Below, piece by piece: positions 1 through 11,702 of a stretch of 64,000 bases of DNA. The notes under the pieces are model-generated. The model was given only the letters and a program-made list of their open reading frames with translations. It was not told the origin of the DNA and did no database searches. A program made the translations under genes and the position numbers. Location: positions 62,001-126,000 of the forward strand of contig JASVEC010000063.1 in assembly GCA_030770535.1 (NCBI GenBank). Direction: 5' to 3'. Each line of letters starts with the position of its first letter. Positions within the stretch are counted from its first letter, which is position 1. This DNA comes from Batkoa obscura. Taxonomy: Eukaryota > Entomophthoromycota > Entomophthoromycetes > Entomophthorales > Batkoaceae.

Positions 1-721
1 AAAAGTATACTTTACAATCTTGAATTTAAACACTAATTTGATACTTTTTTAAAAAACAGTAACTTAAAAAGATTTTAAAATTTTTGGCTATTTTTAAATA
101 AGTACTTTTATCAGTATATTGTTATCCCACGCTATCTACTAACATCATCAGCCATTATCAACTTCTCATATTAGAAGCTATAAATTTGTTTTTTAAATGT
201 TCCAGCTATATCACTTGTCATTTCTAACGAATCAATGTTTAACCAACTTTCATTTTAAAAAAGTGAGAAAAATAAGAGATCACGTTAAGAATATTTGACT
301 ATTCACTTAGAGAATAGAAATCATCTGTTGTTTTCTAATGCTTATCTTGCAGCAGAGAGATGTTCTTTATTTTTATGAAGCTAGTTTACTATTTCTATAC
401 TATTAATTTATGAATGTTTTTTTTGAATATTCTAGTAACTGGTTAAGTGGATATTAATAGTACTACAATGGTATAATATATTACTAACATTCTTGTTAAC
501 TTCGACAGTATATAGGCGTTATAGTAGCCAAAATTTATTTTTATCTTTCAATGACAAAATCGACCTCAGGCATTTAATTAAACTCATCAAAACCAAAAGA
601 AGTAACTTTAGTATAAAGAACAAAATTTACCAAACCACCATAAAAAAGTAATATTAAAAAAGTGGCGCCCCAAAGTTAAGAAAACCTGAAAATTAACTAA
701 AGAATAAAACTACAAGAAAGG
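1..721. other. left-edge noncoding stretch
   Basis: AT-rich DNA upstream of the first gene. I see no open frame, repeat copy or RNA gene. Its right end is the promoter of the small secreted protein gene. Confidence 0.5.
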
Positions 722-729
722 GTATATAA
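722..729 (+). promoter_or_regulatory. TATA box of the small secreted protein gene
   Basis: TATATAAA inside a GGGTATATAAACCC context, about 58 nt before the ATG. Similar strong TATA boxes precede the other secreted or surface protein genes of the window. Confidence 0.55.
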
Positions 730-786
730 ACCCTCAATATAAGCTCATCAACTCTAACAATTTATTTTATCTACATAATCGTTGCC

Positions 787-1172
787 ATGAGATTCACTTC
801 ACTTAATTTGGCCTTATTTGCTGTTGCTTTATCCAGCGTGTAAGTTTATTATCATATCTTTTTCATGTACCAGTTACTAACCCCATCTCTTTTTTTAGAA
901 CCAGCGTAGTTCAATTCTCAAAAGTACGTCAATTTGAAAAGAAAGAAGATGGCTGCTCTTTAGAATGGAAAGAAGAAGTACAACTTTACAAACCATTACA
1001 AGGTAAAGGCCCAGATGCTGTCGATTACAGTGTTATGCCAGCTGTTATCATTCCAAGACGTGATGATCATCCTTATGGACCTCGTGATAAATCTTTGATT
1101 TACAAAATTTATGGCAATTCTCAAAAGGGTGTTGATAATTTTATTAAAACTATTTGTACCACTATTGAGTAA
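787..1172 (+). CDS. small secreted protein, two exons
   Basis: Exons 787-839 and 899-1172 are joined across a 59-nt intron (GTAAGT donor, TTACTAAC branch site, TTTTTTAG acceptor). They give about 108 residues. The first 20 residues (MRFTSLNLALFAVALSSVTS) form a typical signal peptide. The mature part has only two cysteines, in DGCSLEW and TICTTIE, which could form one disulfide. There is no transmembrane segment after the signal. I recognise no domain. The other possible donor, at 838, gives an early stop, so the 840 donor is favoured. The TATA box, clean splice sites and signal peptide make this a real gene of unknown function, probably exported. Confidence 0.7.
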
Positions 1173-1612
1173 AAGAAACAGGGTGAAGTTTGACTTCTTT
1201 TATCCTTCTTTTTGAGATAATAAAAGAAAATTTGTTAATAGTTGGTGCTTTTTTATATTGTTTATGTTTTAAATTATTCGTTAGATACTTTAATGGCGCT
1301 TTTTTTAGTTAAAAATTCATAAAATCTCTTTAAAACCCATATTACCTCTTTTACTAAGAATAAAAAATACATTATCATATCGGAATGTTATCTTTGACTA
1401 GAAATTTTATTAACAAATCCTTGTAACCTTTATATTGTGTAAAGGATGGACAACAAAATGAAACAAAAAAGCCACTCTTGCATAAAACTTTCACATTTAA
1501 CTATTAAGTTATTGTTAATCAACATAAACTAAATGATAGCTTACACACTTAGTTATTTGATTGAATGGCATTATAACTATTTTGAAACTTTATTATCCAT
1601 CACTTTTAATCT
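1173..1612. other. intergenic, convergent 3' ends
   Basis: Space between the 3' end of the secreted protein gene and the 3' end of the TMEM42-like gene. Nothing but AT-rich sequence and likely polyadenylation signals (for example GATAATAAAAG near 1206). The plus-strand open frame at 1533-1748 overlaps the second exon of the TMEM42-like gene and is spurious. Confidence 0.5.
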
Positions 1613-2182
1613 TTACTCTTGTGTATTGACCTTATTCAAAACTACTGTGCCAGATATGACTAAGGACACTCCTAACCACCACAACATTCCATTAACTTCA
1701 TTAAAAATAAGATATCCTAGCACTGCCTATATAAAACTTTATCAATAAACTTGCTTTAAAGACTCTATTTTTAAACTTACTGTGGTCACCATATTGGTAG
1801 CGTTATTGACCACTGAAACCTGAATGGAGCTGTTAGCTGAGGATAAAGCTTTAGTGTAAGTTGTCCACATTAGACCATTAAGTGTAAACATAAGAATAAA
1901 AAAGATTATTCTCAGGACTGGAAGCAAATAACTAGCTACTAGCTGTTCGCATAGATGAGATTTAGTTACTTGACAAAAAGTAGAAATTAGCACATTTGTT
2001 TTTGGATCCGTTGATAATTTGCCTACTACCGAAGCTAAGCTAGCATAGATTCCAGAGAGGATAGATAGTTGAAAAGAATTATAAGAAGTTGTCTTTTTTT
2101 CTATAGAGTTGCTAGGGTTAGATGAGTTAGATAAATTTGTTGATGGATTTGTCTTTTTTCGATTTTTAATTGTTTTTGTCAT
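1613..2182 (-). CDS. TMEM42-like drug/metabolite transporter-superfamily membrane protein
   Basis: Exons 1781-2182 and 1613-1726 on the minus strand give 171 residues. Removing the 54-nt intron (GTAAGTTT donor, TATATAG acceptor) restores a long hydrophobic C-terminus. Without the splice the frame ends in unrelated residues. After a polar, Ser/Asn-rich first 35 residues comes SGIYASLASVVGKLS, then LRIIFFILMFTLNGLMWT, then a segment with ANSSIQVSVVNNATN. The second exon adds AVLGYLIFNEVN and WWLGVSLVISGTVVL. This four-helix pattern, with the conserved small-residue signature, is that of TMEM42 (half of an EamA-type transporter). Substrate and membrane are unknown. A small multidrug-resistance-like protein is the main alternative. 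Confidence 0.8.
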
Positions 2183-2534
2183 AATTTAAAACTCAAAAAG
2201 AGTCATTCTAAAAAACAGAGTTGATTAAAAATTAATATTAAAATAAAGTTGACAGCATTGCAAAAATAAGTTAACTCATATATTTTTTTGCATTTAAATT
2301 TCAATCCAATCTTAAAAACTTTATTAGGCTCCCAAGGAAAGAAGACATGCATAAGCCCAGCCTAATTCTTAATTTAAAAACGATATTCTTTTGATGTTTG
2401 CATAAGATTAATATGAGAGGATTTTTTTCAATTATCATAATAATGTGAAGAAAGCTCTTCCTATATATAGATAACAATATATAGGAATAACAATCAACAC
2501 TATAAAATTAAAATTCTGAATTTATTTATATCAA
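2183..2534. other. divergent promoter region
   Basis: Lies between the starts of the TMEM42-like gene (-) and the transporter gene (+). A CTATATATAG motif near 2460 is a plausible TATA element for the transporter. I see no other structure. Confidence 0.4.
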
Positions 2535-3953
2535 ATGAAAGTAAAAGAGATAGAATTAAGGGAGGTAGCAGTATCTGATGAAAGCACTATTAATTTAAAA
2601 AAGCTCTTATGGAAAATAGATTTAAGATTGATACCTTATCTATCATTACTTTATATGTTTTCGTTTTTAGACCGAGTCAATATTGGCCATGCTCGTTTAT
2701 ATGGACTAGAAAAAGCTTTAAACTTAACTGAAGAAGAATTTAGTTGGTGTTTAAGTATTTTCTTTATAGGTTATGTACTATTTGAAGTTCCTTCAAATTT
2801 AATGATGAAAAGAACTTCCCCACCAATCTGGATTGTTCGTATTATGGTCACTTGGGGTGGAATAACTATGTGTTTAGCATCAGTCACCAATTTTTCAGGT
2901 TTATTAGCTGGCCGTTTTTTCTTAGGCATTGCTGAAGCTGGTTTGGCTCCAGGAATTATATTTTATTTGAGCTTTTGGTATGCACGTTCAGAACAAGGTG
3001 TCAGAATTGCCTTTTTCTTTTCAGCTTCTTCGTTAGCCGGTGCTTTTGGTGGGTTTATTGCGTATGGTATCGACTATTTAGATAACAAAGGGGGTTTGAG
3101 ATCTTGGCAATGGATTTTTATCATTGAGGGCTTACCTACTGTTTTGTTGGGCATCCTTACTTGGTTTGTAATGCCTTCTTCACCTCAAGCTTCAAAATGG
3201 TTAACTGAAGAAGAAAAAGAATTTTTAAATCAAAGGTTAATAGCAAGTCACATTGAGGTTCAATCTAAAAAATTCGATAAAGCGCAATTTATTTCTGTGT
3301 TTAAAGATTATAAAACTTATTTATATATGTTGTGCTACATTGGTTTTATATGTCCATTTTATTCTTTAGCATTATTAATGCCAACCATTGTCAATAATAT
3401 GGGCTTCTCTAAGTTAAATTCTTTCCTACTTACTATACCGCCTTATATTATTAGCTTTTTTATTACTATGGCTTTAGCATGGAATTCTGATAGAGTAATG
3501 GAAAGAGGTTACCATATAGTGTGTTCAGCCACCGTAGCTTTAGTTGGCTTTATAGTTTTAATAGCTGCTTCTAGCATACCTATAAAGTATTTTGGAGTTA
3601 TTATAGCTACTGTTGGACTTTCTGCTTGTTTGCCTCCAGCTCTATCTTGGTCAAATAATAACACTATAGGATCAACAAAATCAGCTACAGTTACCGCTAT
3701 GATTGTTTCTTTTGGTAATGTTGGTGGTATATTTTCTGGTCAATTTTATAGAGCAAGTGAAGCACCTATCTATATTCCTTCTCACTCTACTAACATTGGG
3801 TTTTTAGGCCTTACAATTGTTACTGCTCTTATTCTTAAATGGAGATTTAAAGTAGAAAACAAAAAATTAGATGAAATGGAACAGGACATCTTTGATAAGG
3901 AGGAAGCTTTTGACAGAATAACCATTAATGAAGGGTTTAGGTATATCATATAA
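2535..3953 (+). CDS. MFS transporter, anion:cation symporter (Dal5/Tna1-like) family
   Basis: Intronless, 472 residues, the usual length of this family. The N-terminus has LDRVNIGHARLYGLE, a hallmark of the ACS family that includes yeast Dal5 (allantoate) and Tna1 (nicotinate). It is followed by FFIGYVLFEVPSNLMMKR, the helix 2-3 loop with the family's P-N-x-x-x-K pattern, and by RFFLGIAEAGLAPGI in helix 4. Twelve hydrophobic segments can be counted, with a hydrophilic central loop around residues 215-255. It probably imports a small organic anion such as a ureide, vitamin or dipeptide across the plasma membrane by proton symport. The exact substrate cannot be read from the sequence. Confidence 0.9.
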   Translation: MKVKEIELREVAVSDESTINLKKLLWKIDLRLIPYLSLLYMFSFLDRVNIGHARLYGLEKALNLTEEEFSWCLSIFFIGYVLFEVPSNLMMKRTSPPIWIVRIMVTWGGITMCLASVTNFSGLLAGRFFLGIAEAGLAPGIIFYLSFWYARSEQGVRIAFFFSASSLAGAFGGFIAYGIDYLDNKGGLRSWQWIFIIEGLPTVLLGILTWFVMPSSPQASKWLTEEEKEFLNQRLIASHIEVQSKKFDKAQFISVFKDYKTYLYMLCYIGFICPFYSLALLMPTIVNNMGFSKLNSFLLTIPPYIISFFITMALAWNSDRVMERGYHIVCSATVALVGFIVLIAASSIPIKYFGVIIATVGLSACLPPALSWSNNNTIGSTKSATVTAMIVSFGNVGGIFSGQFYRASEAPIYIPSHSTNIGFLGLTIVTALILKWRFKVENKKLDEMEQDIFDKEEAFDRITINEGFRYII

Positions 3954-4166
3954 CCCATTGTTATCATTTTTGCCTTCTCATGTCTTTGGTAATAAATGAT
4001 ATTACATGCTTTTTATAAAATTCAAAATAGCGTCTTTAAAAAAAATTACTTGGAAGCTTTTTGCATTTTTAACTTAAATAACTTTATTAATAACAATAGT
4101 AATAATCTTGAAAAAAAACTTTAGAAACCAAGTTTCAATAATACAACTCACTCAAATACATAATAT

Positions 4167-5273
4167 TTAATTCATAAGATCTTTACAGCCTAACGTCATA
4201 TAACAAGTAATAAACTCTCTCAATTGATTAGTAGCTTTTCTTAAATGAACAATTGACAGCTCCAACCTTTGAAACTTGCTACTATTAGTATACGATAGCT
4301 CTTCGGACTCTAGCATGGAGTTTAACAGAGTATGGGAAATAACTTTACCACTATCATCTTTAGGACTGAATTTCTTGACTTGACTACTTAAATAACAAAC
4401 CTTATAATAAGTAGCTACAATAGCATAATATCTAAATAATTTACAAGTTTGAGCTAAACTAGCTAATTCAATAGGCGATAATTTTTCAAAAATAGCCATC
4501 CATATGTCTTGAGATAAAATAGAAGGTTCTGCATTACAATTAGACTCCGCTATCTTTAGTTTAATTCTTTTCAATACCAAATCTGATTCTTGTAATACAT
4601 CCAAAGCTTGGTTTTCTACTTTTTCTCTTTGACCATGTAAATAATTCATCAGTATAGAAACACCATAAAATCCAGGAGCTCTACCAAAATGAATAGGGCG
4701 TAGTTTTAAGTTGGGTTCAATATGTAAAACAGCTGGCCATATCATTGTTGAGGATAATCGCATATTCAGTTGATCTGCAATTGCTAAATCAGTATCTAAG
4801 ATAAATGGAAACTTTTCAAACTTCGTCTCTATCTGAATATTTTTTAAAATTGATTTTGGGCCTGGAGATAAGATGATGAAATAAGCATCTTTTTGCAATA
4901 ATAATTTATAATACTATTAAAACAAATATTTATCAGCTAGCTTCTATAAAAAATAAAAATAACTTACAGTCAAATCTATACAAGGAGGGTCTAAAATCAA
5001 AGGATCTAACTCTTTATTCTTTTTTTCATTTACAACATCATTATTTAAACCGTACCTATTGATTGTCTTTAACATTGGTGGACAAACAGCGCATTTAGTG
5101 GACTAAATAAAGATAATAAGTACATTTATAAGTTTTGGTATATTCTTGTACAAACTTACTTTTAAAGTAACTAAAATTAAATGATGCTGATTTGCTAATT
5201 TTTGAACATTTATCTCTTTACCTTCAATATCTTTTACTATTGATGGAAATAAAGAACCGGTAAAATAATCCAT
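4167..5273 (-). CDS. peroxiredoxin-like (thioredoxin-fold) domain fused to an F-box
   Basis: Exons 5160-5273, 4968-5102 and 4167-4913 are all joined in phase 0 and give 331 residues. The N-terminus (GSLFPSIVKDIEGKEINVQKL, then HHLILVTLK) looks like the first strands of an AhpC/TSA or PRXL2-type thioredoxin fold. STKCAVCPPML follows, with a CxxC pair at Cys42/Cys45. The next strands are DAYFIILSPGPKS and PFILDTDLAIADQLNM. At about residues 212-255, PSILSQDIWMAIFEKLSP begins an F-box, the SKP1-binding module of SCF ubiquitin ligases, ending in LAQTCKLFRYYA. No substrate-binding repeats follow; the last 50 residues are helical and polar. A redox-linked ubiquitin ligase adaptor is a reasonable guess but is not shown. 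Confidence 0.7.
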
Positions 5274-5617
5274 TAATTAAACTTATAAATTAAAAATTAA
5301 AAAGCTAAAACTTAATTTTCATCTTTTGAATGATGCAGTCACTCTAAACCTTAATTTCATTTTTATTTAACTTAAGACTAACATTGATTGGTTAATAAAA
5401 TTAAATTTTTTCCGTATTTTTTTATTACGTAGCAATAGAAAGTGATTTATTTTGTCAATAAAATTAAAAGCACTATGATAAAAACCAATGATAATATAAT
5501 AATCAAAAGCAAGGGGGTTATTAAATCCATAAAACCAATATACTAATATTTCAATTTTTTTATTTCTACTTCAAACCTCTCTCAACAAAATCACCTTGTT
5601 TCTGTGTTATTTTCTAA
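5274..5617. other. intergenic between the F-box fusion gene and ABP1
   Basis: Promoter of the minus-strand F-box fusion gene and 3' end of ABP1. AT-rich, no other feature seen. Confidence 0.4.
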
Positions 5618-8109
5618 TTACTCTTGTAATTCAACATAGTTAGCTAAAAAAACTCATTATTAAACCTTTAACCCAAAAGTAAAATAAAAACCTTACCAGG
5701 GAACAAACCAGCTTCGCCCTGAGCATTAGTACCTTGCCACCATTCTTCGGAAATAAATTCAATCTTTTCAATCTTGTCCATTGTTAAAAAGCTTAATTCA
5801 CCTTCTTCTGTAGCTTCATAATCATAAAGGGCAATAGCATATGGCTATTTGTTTTAAAATAAAGAACAATCATTAATTTCACCTCACTCTATAATAATAT
5901 AAAACAAAACTTACCATCTCACTATTGATTTCTTCTGTCTGTTGATTTACACCTTCCATATGCTGACTTTCATCTTGGGCTTCATTTTCCATATGCCTTT
6001 CCATAGGACTCGGGTTTTCCACAACCTCCACATAATTTGAAGGAAACAAACCAACATGACCATCTTCGTTTTTACCTTGCCACCAACCTTCATCAATTGG
6101 CTGAATTTCACAAATCATTTCTCCTTCTTTCATATTAATTTCGCTATCATCGGCTGCTTGGTATTCAAAGATTGCAATTGCCGTTAATAATTCTTCTCTT
6201 TCTTCTGTAGCATTGGATTGAGTATTAGCTTTGGTTTCCTAGTTAAAACAAAATTAGTTAATTATGAGTATATTAAGGAATTGAATAATGAAATTTACTG
6301 GCTCATATTTTAATTCAGATGATAACTAAATTTATGTTAAGGTGATTACTTCTGAAAAAAATTAACAATCTTTTTACCTTTTCTTTAGCTTCTTGATGCT
6401 CTCTAAGCCTAGCTTCTTCTTCTTCAGCCCTCAATCTTTCTTCTTCTTCTTCAGCCCTCAATCTTTCTTCTTCCTCTTCTTCAGCTCTTAATCTTTTTTC
6501 TTCCTCTTCTTCAGCTCTTAATCTTTTTTCTTCTTCTTCTTCAGCTCTTAGTCTTTCTTCTTCCTCTTCAATTCTTTGTAATTCTTCAATTCTTAATCTT
6601 TCTTCTTCTTCAACTCTTAATCTTTCTTCTTCTTCAGCTCTTAATCTTTCTTCTTCAGCTCTTTCTTGCTCCCTTGAATTTTCTTCTTCATTTCTTTGTA
6701 ATTCTTCAGCTCTTCTTTGTTCATCAGCTTCTCTTCTACGTTGGTCTTCGGCTTCTCTTTTACGTTGTTCGTCAGCTTCTTTTCTGCGCCTTTCTTCTTC
6801 TTTTTGTTGACGTTCTTCTTCCTCCCTTTCTTGCTTCAATCTTTGATGCTCTTTTTCTAGGCTAGCTCTCTCCTCTTCCATTTTTCTCTGCTCTTCAATT
6901 TCTTTTTGAACCACTGAAGGGGCGTCTCTATTGCTACTACCTAACTGACCTCTTTTAGTTTTAGCAGCTTCTAATTGCTGGTGAAGCTCTTCATCTTCTG
7001 CATTAAATTTAGATTTTGTAAAAGCTCCTTTACCAAAAGTAGATTGTTGATTAAATTTAGCCTTATTTCTTTCTTGAAATTCTTTTTCAAACCTTTCTTG
7101 TTCTTCTCTTTCTTTACGTTCTTTTTCCTGAGAACTGACACGATCTAAAAATTGACTTTGTAAATTTCTGGTACCTGTGTTAGTTGGGGTAGGTTCAGGC
7201 TATTGAATGAAAGATTATTATAAACTGTAAATATTAAAATTAGGAAAACAATTACTTTTCTTACTGGTACGACTGGTGGTGCTTGGTTCACTGTTCTTTT
7301 ATAAGTTGGCATACTGGATGGAACTGTTTGGTTAACCTAAGATGAAAAGGTTAATTTTATATTTTAATAGAATAATGATAATAAAAATTACTCTAGCTGG
7401 GACTGGAGGTTGTTGAACGTTACGTTTTTGTTCATGGTATGAATATTTTGCACCAGAACCCTCATCAATTTTTTTCATGATTTGAGCTGGTTCAACGTCG
7501 CTCTAAAATATTATTAGTCAAATTTATCTCAATAGTTGACCTTTTTTCCTTACCTGGTCTCTAGCATTAATTTGGATATGGTAGCCCTAGAAAACCATTC
7601 ATTAACATACTTTTTTTTAAAAAAAGACATTTTAATTTCAATATTTTACCTTTAAAAAACTCTGTACATCACTTAAATGAGCAGCTAATAAGCCTTTACG
7701 TCTTACAGGGGCACTTTCACCACACTAAAATAAAAAAAACTAGTAAATCATTATTATTATTTTATGTGATTATTCAACTTACCCATGAAATAAAAATAAA
7801 TTTTGGAAGATTAGTATTTGGGTCCATTACCCTAACAAAAGCATATAATACTTTATCATCTTCGAATTCTTCACTGATTTCTTCAAGACCTCCATCTATA
7901 AAACAAATGATTATATTTATTAATATTCTTTTTAACGATTTAAGTAAAAATGTATTTCTCTTACCCCCAGTGCCACTAACTTTAAGGTCATTAGTTCCCT
8001 TCTCATATTCAAATAAAGCCCAATCAGTATCTGAAGATTTGTCAATAACAGTTTGATATGCTGATTTTAAGTCTTTAGAATGAGTAGATAAATTTAAACT
8101 TATGGACAT
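5618..8109 (-). CDS. ABP1: Abp1/drebrin-like actin-binding protein: ADF-H, Glu/Arg-rich coil, two SH3
   Basis: Ten exons: 7965-8109, 7783-7895, 7650-7724, 7554-7586, 7392-7502, 7265-7336, 6378-7199, 5915-6238, 5697-5844 and 5618-5643. The junctions stay in frame and give 622 residues. The ADF-homology domain (about 1-135) contains DTDWALFEYEK and GGLEEISEEFEDDKVLYAF. A Pro/Gln linker (VQQPPVPAR) follows, then a very charged coiled coil (about 240-457) with tandem RLRAEEEEE repeats. SH3-1 is at about 475-530 (EGWWQGKNEDGHVGLFPSNYVE) and SH3-2 at about 566-622 (ALYDYEATEEGELSF ... GEAGLFPANYVELQE, ending two residues after the fold). Abp1 binds F-actin at endocytic patches, activates Arp2/3 and recruits SH3 ligands. 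Yeast Abp1 has one SH3; two are seen in several other fungi. The last exon has only 26 nt. Confidence 0.93.
6400..6680 (-). repeat. in-frame tandem repeats coding (R)LRAEEEEE units of ABP1
   Basis: About eight imperfect copies of a 27-33 nt TCTTCTTCTTCAGCTCTTAA-like unit inside exon 7 of ABP1. They encode an alternating acidic/LR coiled coil. The plus-strand open frame over this region is a shadow. Confidence 0.8.
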
Positions 8110-8686
8110 TTTGCTTTGTTTAAAATAATAGTAAAAAACTAATTGATTTGAAATCTTTTAATTTTCAATGATTTTTTTTAGTTTCAATAATCTTGGTTTC
8201 TAGGCTATTAATCTTGGCAATTTATTTTTATCTCGAAATTTTTAATTGTTGAAACGTAAGCTTAAAATTTAACTTATTTTTAATCCTCAATGTTTGGCTA
8301 ATAAATTAACTTATTACATCATAAAGTTTTTAGTGTAAAAAATCAAACTTAAACAATAAAATATTAATATACTCAACATTAGAGCAAAACCAATTGAAGC
8401 AAGCTAAATGTATAAACATAAACCCATCCTTATTCTGTTTTGTCTACAAAAAAATACCCTACCATTCAATCTCCGACAGTCAAAATCTTTACCAATTTCT
8501 CATTAAAAATGGAGAATTTAGACTTCAACCAATCAAATTTGTTAGCAACCAAACCTAACCAACACAACAAACAAAGCCACGAAAAGAAAAAACAGAAAAT
8601 TTCTCCACTTTTCAAGTTTCCTTAATTTAATTTCTACATTACCTTAACTCAGCTTACAGCAACAAATATAAAAAGATCCAGCAATT
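8110..8686. other. divergent promoter region between ABP1 and the UPF0132-like gene
   Basis: Shared upstream region. The short plus-strand open frame 8440-8625 has no homology I recognise, has skewed composition and overlaps the likely 5' leader of the downstream gene. I treat it as noncoding. Confidence 0.4.
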
Positions 8687-9352
8687 ATGAGTACCTTTAC
8701 CAATTTCAGTCCTTATACTTCCGCTCCCGAAGAAAATCGAGGTAGCTATCAACCTATTGGAGATGATGTAAGTAGTTCTCGAGTACCAGTTAACCCAGAA
8801 GAAGGTCGAGAAGCATTCAATGTTTATGAAACATCAACACCATTACCTTTTGATGTTGAAGCTGCTCTTTGTTATCTTTTAGGTTGTATTAGTGGTAAGT
8901 AAAATGTTTTTTATTGTTTTTAAATGTAAGAAAAAGAGAATTAATGAATTAATATGAATTTATAGGTGTTTTATTTTTAATAATTGAAAAGAAGAATGAT
9001 TATGTACGATATCATGCTTGGCAAGCTTGCATCTTAGGTGTGTTTTCATTGGTAAGAATAATTTTTCTTAAATCATGTTTTTTTATTAATGATTATTCTA
9101 TTCCCAGCTTTTACATTTCGTCTTTGGTTTAATTTCAAGTTTCTTATATTATACTCTATTCCTTGGTTCTGTTGTATTATCTTTCTTTTTAGCGTAAGGA
9201 GATTTTATTTTAATATTCTACTATTTTTACTAACAATACGATACTATCTTTTATTCTTTAGTTATAGGGCCTACATTGATGCTAATACTTTAGTCAGGTT
9301 TCAATTACCTTATATTGGGCAATTTGCAGCTAAATGGACAGATGAAGAATAA
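8687..9352 (+). CDS. UPF0132-like integral membrane protein
   Basis: Exons 8687-8894, 8966-9051, 9108-9193 and 9262-9352 give 156 residues with all phases consistent. The first 55 residues are polar and Ser/Pro-rich. Then come VEAALCYLLGCISGVLFLIIE, a short loop with NDYVRYHAWQAC, and LHFVFGLISSFLYYTLFLGSVVLSFFLA. The order (helix, conserved RFHAWQS-like loop, helix, amphipathic end) is that of the UPF0132/Tic20-like small membrane protein family. The tail is YRAYIDANTLVRFQLPYIGQ. No biochemical role is assigned to the family. One expressed unit; introns are 54-71 nt. Confidence 0.85.
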
Positions 9353-10183
9353 GAATTAATATTTTTTTTGAAGTTAATTCTAGCTTTTTTTATATTAAAA
9401 AACATTAAATTTAAATTTATTTGGACTTATTTTTTATTTATTGGATAAGTGAGTTTAATTATTTATGAAAGGGTAATTTTATTTTGTTATAATGTCTGTT
9501 TTACTTAATTATTTACCCGCTTTAATTTAATAGATTGATAAGATTGTGTTAGTAGTTTATTTTAAGCTATCAAATATTGGTTTTGTTTTTTTAATTTTAT
9601 GACCATATGGAAGATTTAAAAATTTAAGAATTTGGATAAAAGTTGTAGCTGTCGCAACTCTATTGAGATCTAATTAACTGTTCAGCTAAGAATGGAATTT
9701 CGCTAAAATCAAGCTAAAACCTAATAATTATTAGGCCTTAGAAATAAATAAATGAACAACTAGTTCTAAAAATTACTGCAAATTAAGCTACATTAGAGTC
9801 GCAGCAGCTATATCTTAGAAAATTTTAAAAATTAAAAATTCTTAGTTTTTGGATTTTAAAAAAAGAGCTCTTAAATGTGTGATTTAAACTTTTAACATTT
9901 TAACAGGCAGTTTACTCTTTATGATCTTACTATATTCATTCATAATTGAAATATAAATAACACTAAACAATGTCATTAAAACGTAAAACATTAAAATGGA
10001 AAAAAGTGTGTTATAGTAATTAACTAGTAATTAAAAGAATATATCTGATTAAGCTAGACTTATTATCAACTAAACATTTTGAAAGTAACTTAAAATCAAA
10101 AATCATATACGACAAAATATAATAAACAAAAGCAAATCAAAAATTCAAGATTAATTTTTATACGAGAAGGTCAAAAAAGTCAA
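9353..10183. other. intergenic stretch with one foldback repeat
   Basis: 3' flanks of two genes on opposite strands. It holds the foldback repeat at 9645-9811, listed separately. The rest is AT-rich without open frames. Confidence 0.5.
9645..9811 (+). repeat. foldback repeat family B, copy 1
   Basis: Left end GTAGCTGTCGCAACTCTATT and right end reading TTAGAGTCGCAGCAGCTAT are imperfect inverted repeats of about 20 bp. The interior (GATCTAATTAACTGTTCAGC ... GTTCTAAAAATTACTGCAAA) is shared with the copy at 49105. No coding capacity; probably a nonautonomous DNA element. Confidence 0.6.
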
Positions 10184-11145
<962 letters not shown>

Positions 11146-11702
11146 TTTGATGAATATTAAGTTTTTTTAGAACAAAAAAATAAATAATTAAAAAAGACCC
11201 TTTGAATTTTAAATATTTGGTGACTATTTTTAGCCAATTAGAAAGAGCATTGACTTTGTTCTTGATATTTTTCTCTCCCTTAGTGGGGAATGAAGTTAAT
11301 TGAGTTAGAAAATTAGCCGAATTTCGAACTAATTTATGCAGCTTTTTATCGTACCATTTTTATTTGAAAAACTGTGGTTAGAATTTATGCAATTTTAAGT
11401 TTTACTTGATTGGTTGAACTTTAGAATATTAAAACAAGATAATAAACTATTGTAATATTTATTAAATAAAGTAAGAATAAGTAGTTATAATAAAATGACA
11501 AACGATTTCGTTCTTATAAAATAAAGATGTTAACATTTTTTGTATAAACATCAAATTGATACTACTCTTTTAATTGAAAAATTCATCTTTATGAACTAAA
11601 TAAAAAGCGCTAACTTTAATTAGAACTAAAACAAAAAAGCAAACAAAAATAGTAATCTAATACTAATTTAATATATTTAGGTAAAAATTTTCAATTTTAA
11701 AA
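11146..11702. other. intergenic between IDI1 and CHD1
   Basis: Upstream region of IDI1 and 3' flank of CHD1, both on the minus strand. Nothing further recognised. Confidence 0.4.

Noticed and set aside
1533-1748. Open frame of 71 codons on the plus strand
   Set aside because: It lies over the second exon and intron of the TMEM42-like gene on the other strand and has no recognisable features.
8440-8625. Open frame of 61 codons upstream of the UPF0132-like gene
   Set aside because: Lys/Asn/Gln-rich like the background, no ATG context or homology, and within the promoter/leader region.
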